NCBI GenBank assembly: GCA_000711775.1
Contig: ARYC01017701.1
Span: 1 to 64,000, forward strand
Length of the DNA: 64,000 bases
Direction of reading: 5' to 3'
DNA from: Oxytricha trifallax
Taxonomy: Eukaryota > Ciliophora > Spirotrichea > Sporadotrichida > Oxytrichidae
Below the pieces are notes generated by a model. That model worked only from the letters and a program-made list of their open reading frames with translations. It did no database searches and was not told where the DNA came from. Positions 22,321 to 33,887 of the stretch are shown here, one piece after another. A program made the position numbers and the translations under genes. Within the stretch, counting starts at the first letter, position 1, and each line of letters starts with the position of its first letter.

Positions 22321-24089
22321 ATGCCTGGACTCTATTTAAATTTTTCAAATATATTATAAAATTAGACTAAGTCTTAGTATACAAAGTTTATACAGAATTA
22401 TTAAGATTAATTTATTTATAATTACTTTAAATAAACGAATTGTTGTGTGTTCAACTTAAGATGGCCTTCCCATCCCACCCTCCTGGTTGATCGAGATCCT
22501 CTCCCCTCCTCTCACCAACCCCCTAGAATTCTCCATTTTTATCAATTTTAACCGTAAGGTCCGAATGGATTTCCTTCATGACTTCTAGACATCACTGACA
22601 TTTATAAGATTTAAACAATTTGAAAATGTCTTCTTTAAATATAAATTTCATGTATGATATTAATTTTTAATTATTGCAAGTTTTATTTTAGGTCGACTTT
22701 TTAATGTATCATCATTATAGAATAATAAAGTTATACACATTTCCATTATACATCATCCAATTTTTTTTTCTCATTTTATTGATTATCATAAACAATTCTT
22801 ATATTTAAAAAAATTATACCTTAAATTATCTTAATTTGACATGATATCAAAAAGAAGTCTATTAAGATTTTTTTTCCTTCTAAATTTGTAATCAATATTC
22901 TGGTATCAATTATAAAAGAAATGATACTGAAAAAATTAAATGAATAGACTTTTTATGTTCTAAGATATCTTATTTATGATTTTAGTTAACTTGATTCGCA
23001 TTTTATTTTTAATTGGTAATACATAAAAAACTTATGATCAGATAATATAAAATAAAATTATTTGTAATAATGCATTAAATAAAAAGGAAATAAATTTGGA
23101 GCCTGAGTATGATTGGATATTTTGGTGAAGTTTTGGAAGGGATCTCGGTAAACCATGAGTTGAGATAGGGGGTCTAGGGCGGAATAGTTTTGTTTTACGA
23201 TCGTAATGTATTAGTTATCTAAATTAAAAATAGTATTAAACTTTATATATATATTTTTTATTAAATGTTATCTGAGTATTTTAAACGACGACGATGATGA
23301 TGAAGAAAAGAAAAAATGGGTAAAAAGTGAAAATTAGAGGCTCATCTTGGCACTGTCAATACAACGTGCTTGGCCTAACTTAACGCTAAAAGCGCGTCAT
23401 TATGCCAAAAAAAAGTAGGTACTACTGGCTCTCTTCTCCAAGTCCATATGCTTAAAGAAAAAAAGGGTAATATTTATCTAATTTAAAAATTCCATATTTA
23501 ATATTAAAATTTAATAATCCTGTATTTAATACTCGGATAACATTACATTATATTACCTTGAGTTGAGAATGTTTTTATAATTAAGATATCCAATAAACTT
23601 TATTATTTTTTAATTTCTCTTAAAATCGACTCGACTATATTTTTTATTATTTAATTTTTTAAGATATTGTCTAACATTTAGTTTAACCTTAATTTTAAAG
23701 ACATTTTTAATATAAAAATTTTGGGATTGTAAATGGAGAAAAAGAATTCCTTAATCAAAAATAGAGTTATTTAATATTGACAAGTATAGTTTGATAAGGA
23801 CATTTGAATATAAGTAGAACAAATATAATTTAGAAATATCATTTCTTCAATTTTTATAATTAACATTAAAATTCAGTAGTTTACTTTAAGATTTTTTTTA
23901 CAATAAAAAGATTTTCTTCTATTTGAGATGTTAATTGATTTAAATTACGATTACAATGATTTCTTTAATAATTTTTTATATAAGTAATATAATTATTATT
24001 ATATATTCAAAATGATTTAAATATTTTGATTTTTAATTAAAATTTAAAATGAATAAAATTAAAAGAAATTTATTTTCTCAAATATTAAT
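22321..24089. other. AT-rich spacer, probably IES within copy B
   Basis: It holds no convincing coding frame. C-rich patches at about 22470-22530 and G-rich patches at about 23130-23190 (GATCTCGGTAAACC against GGTTGATCGAGATCC) suggest a badly decayed long palindrome from about 22450 to 23195. A GAAAAG- and CGACGA-rich patch lies at 23285-23420. Confidence 0.4.
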
Positions 24090-25241
24090 CTATTAAACAA
24101 TGATGTCTCTTAGAAACAAAAAAACTAGAATGTGAAAGTGAAAATAGCAATATTTGCTAATAAATGCTTGATGACCTTGTCCAAAAACTAGATTTGAAAG
24201 TGATCCTCCAAAAGTATTCAAAATTAATAGCTGATAGCCCAACCTTCATTAAAAATCTCTAAGAACAAATGAAATAAGAAAACAAAATTGAAGCTATTGT
24301 GCATATCAGCTTTCTGTCTAAATATAAACTCTTATTAGAAAACTTACTTTAAACACTGTTGAGGAATTATAAAGTTACTACATAAGGGTCATTAGAAGAA
24401 ACTAGAATAAATGAACTTGACTAATTAAATGGATTTTACATTTTATTTAATTAAAATTCTATAGGGCAATTATAAATGCTTAAATTATAGTTAGGGATTA
24501 ATAAAGATAGATATAAGATTGAAAATATTTTAAGTTAATAAGATCTAATATTTTTAATAATAATTAAACTTATAATGTAATTTGTTGAAATTATTTTGCT
24601 TTAATAGTCAGACATCTAATTAAATTCTTTAAATTCTTTAAAATATACTTTTTTTCTCTCAATTAATCTTTATAAACTTATATAGGTTAAAAAGATTTGT
24701 GAAATATTTTAGCTGATTTTATTCCCGAATTATTTAACAATTATTAAAAGTAGTATTAGTCAAAATAATATTTTTTCCTCTATAACTTGAATAATAATGC
24801 TAAGTTGGAATTAACGAAAAGTTAAATATATTGAATGAAAGAGTTTATCAATTATATTCAACTGATATAATATAAATTGATATATTAAATTAATAACGCT
24901 AAAACAATATATATATGAGAAATTTGATGATATCTTTTGGTAGATAACTTTAAAAATCTTAAAATATAATTTTTTATTAGGAAAAAGTATTTTACCAGAT
25001 GGAAGACTTTTTAAGCTAAAAAGATTTGAATTTAAAGATACAAGCATAGGAATAAATGAATGACTTTGATTTTCAAAATTGTTTAATAGACATAATGAAA
25101 TCCTTAAAACACTTGCTTTTGCCTAATGGAATGTCAGTTATTCATACAAAAGATTTCTACAACACTTTCTATCCCTATTTTGGATAAAATAGCAAAGCTG
25201 CTAGGTATATTGAAAAGTATGATGATAAGTAGAGTGATTGA
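24090..25241 (+). CDS. middle blocks of dispersed gene copy B
   Basis: Block one, about 24102-24500, reads MLDDLVQKLDLKVILQKYSK and ADSPTFIKNLQEQMKQENK, an acidic helical sequence. Block two, open from 24783 to TGA 25239-25241, reads DFQNCLIDIMKSLKHLLLPN and TKDFYNTFYPYFGQNSKAAR. Both use many TAA/TAG codons as Gln. They lie on the same strand as the kinase upstream and the helical blocks downstream, so one gene is inferred. The TGA could instead be the end of a separate gene. No family recognised. Confidence 0.6.
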
Positions 25242-25867
25242 ATATTTTTAAATTACAGATTGAAGTTTAGTATTTCTTCAAAATTATAGGGATTTATTTT
25301 CAAATAATAATATATTGTAATCCTTAGGGGACATAATAAATTACAATGCTAATTCTTGAATAAAAATCATCTTTCTCCTAATTCAAATCCTGTCTATAAG
25401 TAATAAAATTTATTATTTTCTACCTCATATTTCTAAGACTATTGTATCTCATCTTTTCTTTGAGATAATATATTATATAAGTTAATTAGCATCTCTTTCA
25501 TCATAGGATCTAATCTATTTATTTTATGATAATTCCCATGACACTTTTTATTTATGATATCTAAAGAATGCTAGAATTTTATGAATTTATTTTTTAATAT
25601 TATATCTACCCTTAGGAACTATTATATGAGAGGGAGTTTTTTTTAAAAATTATTAATTTTTAATTATTATATTTTTAGTGATTTGATAGAAAATATGGAT
25701 TTCATAAAGCATCACTAGAATGAATTAATCGTATTGATAAAATGTTTTTAAAAGAAAAATTATTTAATTTATTAATTATTTAAAAAATGAAAATTATATT
25801 TGAATTGAAAATTCTATTCATTTTAATTGAAAAGAATTATTATTTAGAGTTTATAATTCTTTATAAA

Positions 25868-26446
25868 TTCGGCTAAGGGATCAAACACCCGATTTTATGT
25901 AGTATGATAGACTTTTTGACACTGAGTAAAGATAAATTGAGTGTTTACGATTAATAGTTTTTGAACTACTGTCTCATTTAAAAAAAAATTGTAAATGAAA
26001 TTTTAGTAATAAATTGGGAACAAATTTTGAATTTTTGAAAAATCATATTTTTTCACAAAATACAAAGTTGTTAGTTTTACGCTGATTTTTTGAAAATTTT
26101 TATTATTTTATAAAATTAATAAATTTATGTTTTGATTAATTAATTGGCACATTAATTTTAAAAGAAATTTGTAGAAAATTAATAGAAACATATATTCTTT
26201 AATTTGTTATAATGAAAAAAATTTTCATAAAATTTGTGTATAGCTAACAATTATTAATTTTGTGAAAAAAATGATTTTTAAAAATTCAGAATATTTTTCA
26301 TTTTTTACTAAAATTTTAACTAGAACTTTTTTATTTAAATGAGGCCCGTAAATTAAAAACTATTAATTGTACACACACAATTTATCTATACTCAGAGACT
26401 ACGGGAAAAAATACACATTTTGGGGGGAAGTGTTTGATCCCATATC
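25868..26446. repeat. palindromic element (family E3)
   Basis: GGGATCAAACAC at 25877 is mirrored by GTGTTTGATCCC at 26430-26441. The arms extend inward over 200 bases each, including the CACTGAGTAAAGAT box shared with the element at 3195-3828. The centre is AT-rich and noncoding. Diverged relative to the other copy. Confidence 0.75.
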
Positions 26447-27789
26447 AGAATACTTTAAAACTCGTAATTACTAAAATTAATTTTAAGTTTTTAATAAAAA
26501 ATAAAATTAAAACTCAAAAAATTTAGAAAAAACAATTTAATAGCATTAAGACTTTAATAAATTGTAATAATATCATTTAATATTAGATTTAAAATTACTA
26601 TTTAAAATAATTAACTTAAAAAATTATTTGATTTGCTAAATTCTATCAGGATTTGTAATTTTTATATTCATTCAAGGAAATATATAGCGTATACAAATAG
26701 TATTTTATCATAAAAAATATAAATATTTTAATGCGAGGTTACAAAAATGATTTAATAATATTTCTTAGTATATTTTCTATCGTTTTAGTAATTGTGTATT
26801 AATGTTTGAATAAATTATTTTATACTTTATATTAGATTATTTATGATTTTAGATTCATTCAGCATAAATCTAAACGGTTCAATTTTAAATTTAATTTTTA
26901 TTCTTAAAATAGTAATCAAATATTTTTGATTAAAAAAGAATTTGGTTAATAATGAATAAATTTAGATTAATTATTTTGTTTTAATAAAGGGAATTATAAA
27001 TAAGTAACCATTAATTATTATTAATAGATTTTAATACAATTGATGAAGCTGTGCACTCACATGAAAGGCTTGTTGAAAAAGAAATCTATAAATAATGTTT
27101 TGTTGTAGTAATTGTAAAAATTGCACTATCAAAAGATAGATAGATAGTTCATTAAATTACAGTGAAGTGATAATCAAATGCAATAAAACGTCTTTAAGAA
27201 AATAAATTTTCCGTTATTTTTGTTCGCAACTAATAAATTTATTATTTTAATTCAATTGATAATTGATAAAATTCATAATTAGTTTTAAATTTTCATGATA
27301 AACTTTAATTTTCCTGTTTAATAATAAATTAAATTATCATTTTAAAATATTGACTGAATTTTATAGCTTAACTCAGTCTGTATAGAAAATCTTGAATCTA
27401 TATGATATAGTTGACCAAATTATAAATACTAAAGACAGAGGTATGGTGAGAGAATAATTAATAAAGCAAATTTTGATGAGGAAATTACAACAAATAATAA
27501 GGAGTTCATATGAAAAATCTATATTTATTATTTATAAATAAAATTTAATATTTTATTAGTAAATTATTGATCAATAAATTATTTTAGATGATTATATTTT
27601 AACTGTAGTTGAATTAAAAAAGCATTTACATTGAAATTTGGTAATTAATTTTTCATTTTATTAAAATAATTAATTTCTATATCTTAATTTTACTCAATCT
27701 TCAAATTAGTTTGTATAATAAATTATATTCCTAAAAATATAAAGTAATTTTTAAAAATTTTATCATTTCTATAGAATAAAAATTTAGAG
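26447..27789. other. AT-rich spacer without recognised gene
   Basis: No protein-like frame of useful length was seen on either strand and no arms of a palindrome were noticed. Probably IES sequence within the span of gene copy B. Confidence 0.45.
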
Positions 27790-28363
27790 CGGTTGGTTTC
27801 ATGAAGGAGTAGATATTTCACATAATGTACTTAATATTATTACTAAAATTCTGATACGTTGAATTTAATAATTTAATTTATCATGAGACATCAACGACGA
27901 TCTTCAAGAATCTATTTAGGTACTATATTTCATTTTTATATACAAAAAATAGCATTATATTGATTTAAAAATGAAAAATATTCGGAAAATTATTAAATAA
28001 TTGTAGAATTTTTTATAAAAAATAAATTAATTTTGTCTCCTTAAATTATACTTAAAAATGAAAATAAATTGATTAATACTAAATCCTTAAGAGCAAGTAA
28101 TTTAAGCAGACAAAATTAATTTATTTTTTTATAAAAAATTCTACAATTATTTAATATTCTTCCGAATATTTTTCATTTTTAAATCAATATAATGCTATTT
28201 TTTGTATATTAAAATGAAATATAGTACCTAAATAGATTCTTGAAGATCGTCGTTGATGTCTCATGATAAATTAAATTATTAAATTCAACGTATCAGAATT
28301 TTAGTAATATTATTAAGTTCATTATGTGAAATATCTGTTCTCTCAAGTATGAAACTACCAGAA
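27790..28363. repeat. large near-perfect palindrome
   Basis: The arms of about 250 bases (about 27795-28040 and 28100-28363) match almost base for base. The pairs include GACGATCTTCAAGAATCTAT / ATAGATTCTTGAAGATCGTC and TATTTCACATAATG / CATTATGTGAAATA. The loop is about 60 bases. The high arm identity suggests a recent origin or ongoing correction between arms. No coding content. Confidence 0.88.
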
Positions 28364-28600
28364 ATTTGAGAAAACTATTTATTTAAAAATTATTTAGAGA
28401 GTTAACTCCCTTTAAAAAAACATACGAGGAAAATAATATTAAAGTTCAAATGAGTTAAAAAGCTTTATTGATCATTTTAAGCTAGAAATTAATTCGGATA
28501 TTAGAAATATGTTTATTGCAGATTATATTCAGAAAAAATCATAAAATTTGAATAATTTCAGAAATAAATATTGAATCATTATTGAACTATATGATATAAT

Positions 28601-29663
28601 TATCGATAAAATACGTAACAAATAGGTAAATTAGTATATTCTAAAAAATCAAAAAGTTTTTTTATTTTCTCAACTGTAATGTTTTAAATATATTCTAATT
28701 TAACTTTGAATAACTGCTAAGATCTAAACGACATACATCTGTGCATAAATATAACCCTATTTTAATTTTCTCTTTATTTCTTTTCACTTGAAGACCCAGT
28801 GCTTATAAAGATCCTAATATATATGCATAGCTAGCTAACTTACAAACCTGTGAAAATGCTCTGATTTTTCTACTAAACTCTCTCTAACTGCCTCATCAAA
28901 GCCAGTTGCCAAGTACGCAATGTTGTTGCCGACATCCTCCTCAATCTTACTAACCCATTCTTTGCTGTGTGATGAGTTTTATCAAACAAGTCATAGTATG
29001 ATCGTAAGAAAATCTCCAATGGTTATTGGGACTGATAGATTATTATGAGCGATTCTAGTTTCAGGCGTAGTAATAAGACCTGAGAGATCTGCGCTATATT
29101 CGAGAATTATATATAAATTCTCATAGCAATCTAGCATCTGCTTGGCTTTCTCAAGGTCTGCTACTTCTTCCTATGATATATATTTTAGGTGATGTTCCAG
29201 TTCTTATTCATGATGCAAAGATCGAGTTTAGGTCTGGTGAATAAACTGTCTTGCTACTCCCAATTGTGTTCAAGAAATTGAGAGATTTAACGCTGCACAA
29301 TGTCGTATTGCAGCACTTCAATTCTTGAGGTAGCCCCTATTTTTTCATGTTAGAATTAATGCAATTTATTTATTGTGATTTACAATGAATTGATGATTGA
29401 TAGAGAATAGATCTAATACTTACAAAGAATGAATTATCTTAAAATGCTTCTGATGACATTTGCTGGGGATATTTCTACAGAAGTGAGGCTTAATTCAGCT
29501 GCCTAGTGATCCACTGAAGAAGAGATTCCTTTTATCAAACTTATTAATTTTAATTATATCTTAAATTAGAATATATTAAAAACATTACAGTTGAAATATT
29601 TAAAAAACTTTTTGATTTTTGAGAATATACTAATTTACCTATTTGTTACGTATTTTATCGATA
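28601..29663. mobile_element. inverted-repeat element carrying an intron-bearing gene
   Basis: Arms of about 105 bases (28601-28705 and 29563-29663) are inverted copies; both carry ATCGATAAAATACGTAACAA or its inverse. Between them lies non-palindromic, more GC-balanced sequence with a minus-strand gene. The arrangement looks like a small DNA element or a gene caught inside a MITE. No transposase is recognised. It lies about 90 bases left of the third TBE. Whether the arms mark a mobile unit is an inference. Confidence 0.6.
28838..29459 (-). CDS. gene with a spliceosomal intron inside the inverted-repeat element
   Basis: Exon 1 (29459-29424) reads MSSEAFQDNSFF. The intron (29423-29337, 87 bases) runs from GTAAGT to TAG. 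Exon 2 (29336-29208) reads GLPQELKCCNTTLCSVKSLN and ends DLNSIFAS with TGA. Two further minus-strand stretches, in other frames, look coding: HHEQELEHHLKYISQEEVAD to about 29000, then KIEEDVGNNIAYLATGFDEA near 28930-28860. This suggests a longer, now broken protein with a Cys-rich front (CC..C) and a coiled-coil middle. No family is recognised. The exon frame also runs open upstream of the chosen ATG. Confidence 0.55.
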
Positions 29664-29899
29664 TTTAACTAGAAAAAAATTATAAGATAAAAAGTATATC
29701 TAGAAGTAGAATCTCCTAAATGATCCTCACAAATTTAGCGAAATTATAAACTATTCAAAACCCGAAAAAACTAAAATGATGTTTATAAATGCTATGATTT
29801 ATAGGGTATAGTTGAGATCTTATTGGGTTAGTAGAGAAAACGAAGGCTTTATTTGAATTTAATGTGTATTTAGTGATAATTAAATATAATTGAAACGAA

Positions 29900-31365
29900 T
29901 TTTACTTGATTGTCTAGGATTTACCTCTGGAATCTTGCTCTCTCAAGTTGCAAAAGTCTGTCATTTAATATTTACCTTAGCAGGGAATACTGATTATTAT
30001 CATCTCTACTATCCTTTTTATTTCCTTGCATAAATTCTCTTACTTGATATGCTTCTAACTATTTGATTATTTTTCAAACTTTAATCCAAAGTAAGCCATA
30101 CTTTCCATTTCATTCTATAATATAATAGCTCCATTTGCTCATACATTCCACTAGACAAAGCCAACAGTCGATTTCTCTCTGATTGGGAAGTATCAAGGTG
30201 CTCCAAGAACCTTAGCTAAGGTTTCTATCTCTTATAATGCTATATTGAAATCTATAACAACTACTTTAAAAGGGCAGAGGTTTATCAACAAATTTTCAGG
30301 CTTCAAATATCTTTGTATAAATCCAAGTTCATGCAACTCTGATACCCTTATTCATATCTGATAGTTAATCATTTTCATATCTGATAGTTAATCATTCAAA
30401 TCATCTGGTTATCAGTTATGATTTAGATAATCTCTAAGAGTCATTTCATATCTCTTTAAGATTTAATGCGATAGAATCGTAGCTTACAATAACACAATTT
30501 AGCTTTAGCAAGTTCTTTGCAATCTCTTCTTTTCTTTTTGCCTCTCTAAGAATCATTTATTCGTTAGCAAACTCATTTTAGTACTGTTCATTCTTAATGA
30601 GATAGCTAAAATGATACACATTGTTGGCATAATCATCAATTATAATGAGTTTTGATTTTGCAGCACGCGCTAATTTACAAATGTTTATCAATACAACTGC
30701 TAATATCAATTGCATTAAATGCAAGTATGTTCATTCCTTTCGCTTAGAAGCATGCTAAAATAGTGTTGCTTACCGGTTGATATATCAATTTCTTCAGTTT
30801 CTATCTTTTGAGACTTTCCTGTTACTCTCTTTAACTCAATAGTATTAGACTTTCTCTTAGCTTGTATAAATTTTAAGTTTCTTTATCTTGAATCAAGATC
30901 TCGCTTAAGTGATGCTTTTGAATGTGTTTCTTCACTTTTGCTGAATGGTTGTAGAACTTCACACTAAAAAGTTGGTCATTAATATCTGGCATCAACTTAA
31001 TCGTGCTTGAAATTTATCTTAGATCTCCCTGTGTGTATTTCTTTGATGTGCCTCTTCAAGCTAGAATCAGTTGAGAAGAAATTTTAGCAGTCTTTACAAT
31101 TATTTTTTTTTAATTTTTTCAATTAATTGGTTGCTGCTCCTTTCTTCCTCAATTAATTCAAATTATGTTTAAACTCCCATCTTACTCTATTTCTTGTTTT
31201 AAACTTAAATTTTAAAAACCTCTGCTTCAAACTCTAGAGCTCTTAGCTCAATCTCCTTTTCAATTCAGATTACTTCTGGTTTCTTGATGACCTAAAGTTG
31301 AGCTATTATTATCCTGTTCTAAGAGAAACTGCTTTGCAATTCGAGATAATCGCCGTGTATAAATT
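29900..31365 (-). CDS. third TBE zinc-finger/kinase gene, decayed
   Basis: The same order of parts as in the other TBEs is visible. Zinc-finger Cys/His pairs lie near 31000-31100 (FKHDxVD region just downstream). The kinase region around 30260-30330 matches the HRD/PEN and DFN motifs of the outer TBE (for example LNLLICPF in front of a degraded IDFN). It has several frame breaks and is probably dead. Ends were not fixed exactly. Confidence 0.6.
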
Positions 31366-31897
31366 TAAATTTTAATTAATAAGCTCTAATAACCTCTCTG
31401 CCTGTATTAATTTTTATAGGAGTTGGCACTGCAACAACAATAATTGATTTTTTCATCATATTTATACTAAGTAAAAATTTTCTAATATCATGCTTAATAT
31501 TTTAAATTTTGGTACCAGTTGAGAAAGTAGATTTGTACTCGAACAAATTAAGTTTTGAACAATTTTTGAACTTTTCCATCAAAACATAATTAGTTTAAAA
31601 TTAGATACAGCTTAAGTTTTGGTACTATTAAATTAGTACCTATTAAATTTAAATTGATTTAGTACCAGTAACAATTAAATTTAAACAAATTTAATGCTAA
31701 TTTAAATGAACTAAATTGATAAATGGAGCTCTATCTCTTGAGTTTGTTACAGCTTGTGCATAATTTCTACACATATCTTTGCAAAGTTGACCTCCTATGA
31801 GATGCCCACATTTAATAGTCAAATTTGAAACAATTAAATCTAGAAGTCTATAAATTCTAACTTGAAATTCATTAATAGATATAGAAGAGGAAAAAAG

Positions 31898-32661
31898 ATG
31901 GAATCAATCAATGATGAAATGAAAAGAGTTGAGGCTCAAGAAATGACATCAAGATTCAAAGATCTCTATCGATACCTAACTTTACTTGGTAAAATAGCTT
32001 CATAGCTATAATACTTATTATACAGTTGGTTTATTCCTTCCAACGATAGAATATACCAAATTTTATTTTTTATAGCAATATTTTATGAGGAGAAGAAAGC
32101 TTTTTAAAATAAAGAGATTAAACTAACAGAAATTTCCAACTACACTGAGATTTAAATCACTAATCTTTATGAGGATGCCGTATAAGATGAAGAGCTGGCA
32201 GTTTATCTTACTATCAAGAAAAAAACTCTCTAACAAACTTTCAGAAAGGAGCTTTTTCTTTGGTGTTCTTGGCCTTTTAAGAGAGATTTATCTAAGAGAG
32301 ATCATTGAATAAGCTCACAAGAAATGCTACTCTATTTCTCCAGAAGATTAAAAGAAGCATGGCATACTTATAAGCGAGGCTTGGCTTGAAGTGCTAAAGA
32401 AGTATCCTTGCTTCTTTAGTAAGCTTTGATTGATGACCTTATAGGGAAACCTGGAACTAGAATATTTCTAATGAAGGAGAATGCAAAGGTTCATATAGAG
32501 AGAAAGTCATAGACCATTCATGAAGTGAGCAAGAGACTTTATAATGATGTTTAAAAGCCAGATGAAATGAACACAGATGTAGGAGCTAGCACTAAGAGAA
32601 GAAATATGGGCAAAAGCAAACCATAAGAAGAAGAAGAAAAAGAAGCCAAACCCCTTTATGA
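31898..32661 (+). CDS. third TBE small ORF (22-kDa type), decayed
   Basis: ATG at 31898 opens MESINDEMKRVEAQEMTSRF, close to the outer TBE copy. A short in-frame loss removes part of the RSKED box. Later pieces FFFGVLGLL and HKKCYSISPEDQKKHG remain readable in changing frames. It ends near TGA 32659-32661, just before the stop of the convergent transposase gene. Confidence 0.65.
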
Positions 32662-32684
32662 GTAAGTTTAATTTTTAAACTTAT

Positions 32685-33754
32685 TCATTCATTTAAATCT
32701 AAAACTTATTTATAAACATTCATTCTCCCCTTCCATGCACATTTCGTAGTCTTATCTTTATTCACTCTTTTGCAACTACTTTGTATTAAGTCTACTGTAT
32801 CGATTGGTAAATCATTGATTTGATGATATAACATTAGCTTCTTTTACTACGTCTTGATTAACTCAAGTAGAATTTAATTCCATTAAATCATGGGCTATAA
32901 GGAACGTTATATTCTGGATATGTTTAACTCTTCATAAGCTTTCTTAGACTCCTAAGTCTTAGGATATGATAAGCTATCAACGAAAAAGATTATCTCTTGA
33001 TCGTTGTATTTATCTCTTAGTTTTTGAAATAATTCAATATACTGCTAGCATTTAATAGAGCGAGGGTGAATCACATTACTTTCTAGCCCTGAATCTTCAC
33101 TAATACCTGCTTATATTGCATGTGTGACAACCTTCACTTTATAGTCATAAATTTCTATGTTGTCATAATTCTTATACCACGACTTATTAATAAAGGTGTT
33201 GAAGATAAACACAGCTTCATCTGAATGTATGAACTTGATGTTATTTGCAATAGCTCTCTGTATTTAATCATAAATATAGTTTAAATTATTAATTTAAAAT
33301 GGCACTGTAAAATCAATCACTCTCTTCACTCTGTTGACAGTCTTGAAAGTAATACCATTTCTTCTATAAATTTTGGCTATAGTTTATGGAGAGATACGCA
33401 TGTCAGGAAACTTGCGATGAAACATCACAGCTCGTTGCTCTAATGGAAAGTGTGCCCAATTCTTCAAAGTCTTCGAGTCGTTGAGGTAGTGAATATGAGT
33501 CTGAGAGAACTTTTATTTTCTTGCAGGATGCTTTCAAAAACCAGAATTAAAATCCTAAGCAATTAGCATGCAGTGATACCTAACAGTTGAGGAACTCTTG
33601 TGTAAGAGCTTTGCTATTGCTGCATAATTCAATTGGTTTGGCTTAGTCTATGTTAATACTCGTACCATACCGAAGATAAAGCAAGAAATCTAAATATTTC
33701 TCATCATAAATAGACCCTAAATTTCGCTAAATTCTATTTCTCTTTTCGTAAATC
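32685..33754 (-). CDS. third TBE DDE transposase, decayed
   Basis: It ends RMNVYKQVLDLNE with TGA (complement of 32685-32687). The start codon position shows AAG instead of ATG relative to the copy ending at 19654. The GSIYDEKYLDF N-terminus, KTVNRVKRVIDFTVPF, the Asp motif SDEAVFIFNTFINKSWY, IIFFVDSLSY and the NGIKFYLS Glu region are visible in broken frames. The second Asp region is intact but the surroundings are altered. Probably inactive. Confidence 0.7.
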
Positions 33755-33887
33755 GGCCAAATTTTTCTCAACTAACCCCAACTAGACCCAAAAAATAAAA
33801 GCATTTATAAACCTCACAAAGGGGTTTTGGGGATTTTAATCAAAGCTTAACAATGCTCTTAGGCATTTGAATTGAATTATCAGTTGA

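Larger units (their letters stand above)
29756..33837 (+). mobile_element. third TBE transposon
   Basis: The left tip 29756-29772 is a degraded CAAAACCCGAAAAAACT and the right tip 33821-33837 is GGGGTTTTGGGGATTTT. Length is 4.08 kb. ATT precedes the left tip; the right flank (AAT) does not clearly duplicate it. Gene order is kinase minus, small ORF plus, transposase minus, as in the TBE at 11256, with which it shares the GGTACC-type spacer. The eroded tip and scattered breaks in all three genes indicate an old copy. It lies between coding blocks of gene copy B. Confidence 0.9.

Noticed and set aside
24811-25047. Minus-strand 78-codon frame
   Set aside because: It lies opposite a longer plus-strand block that reads well in the ciliate code.
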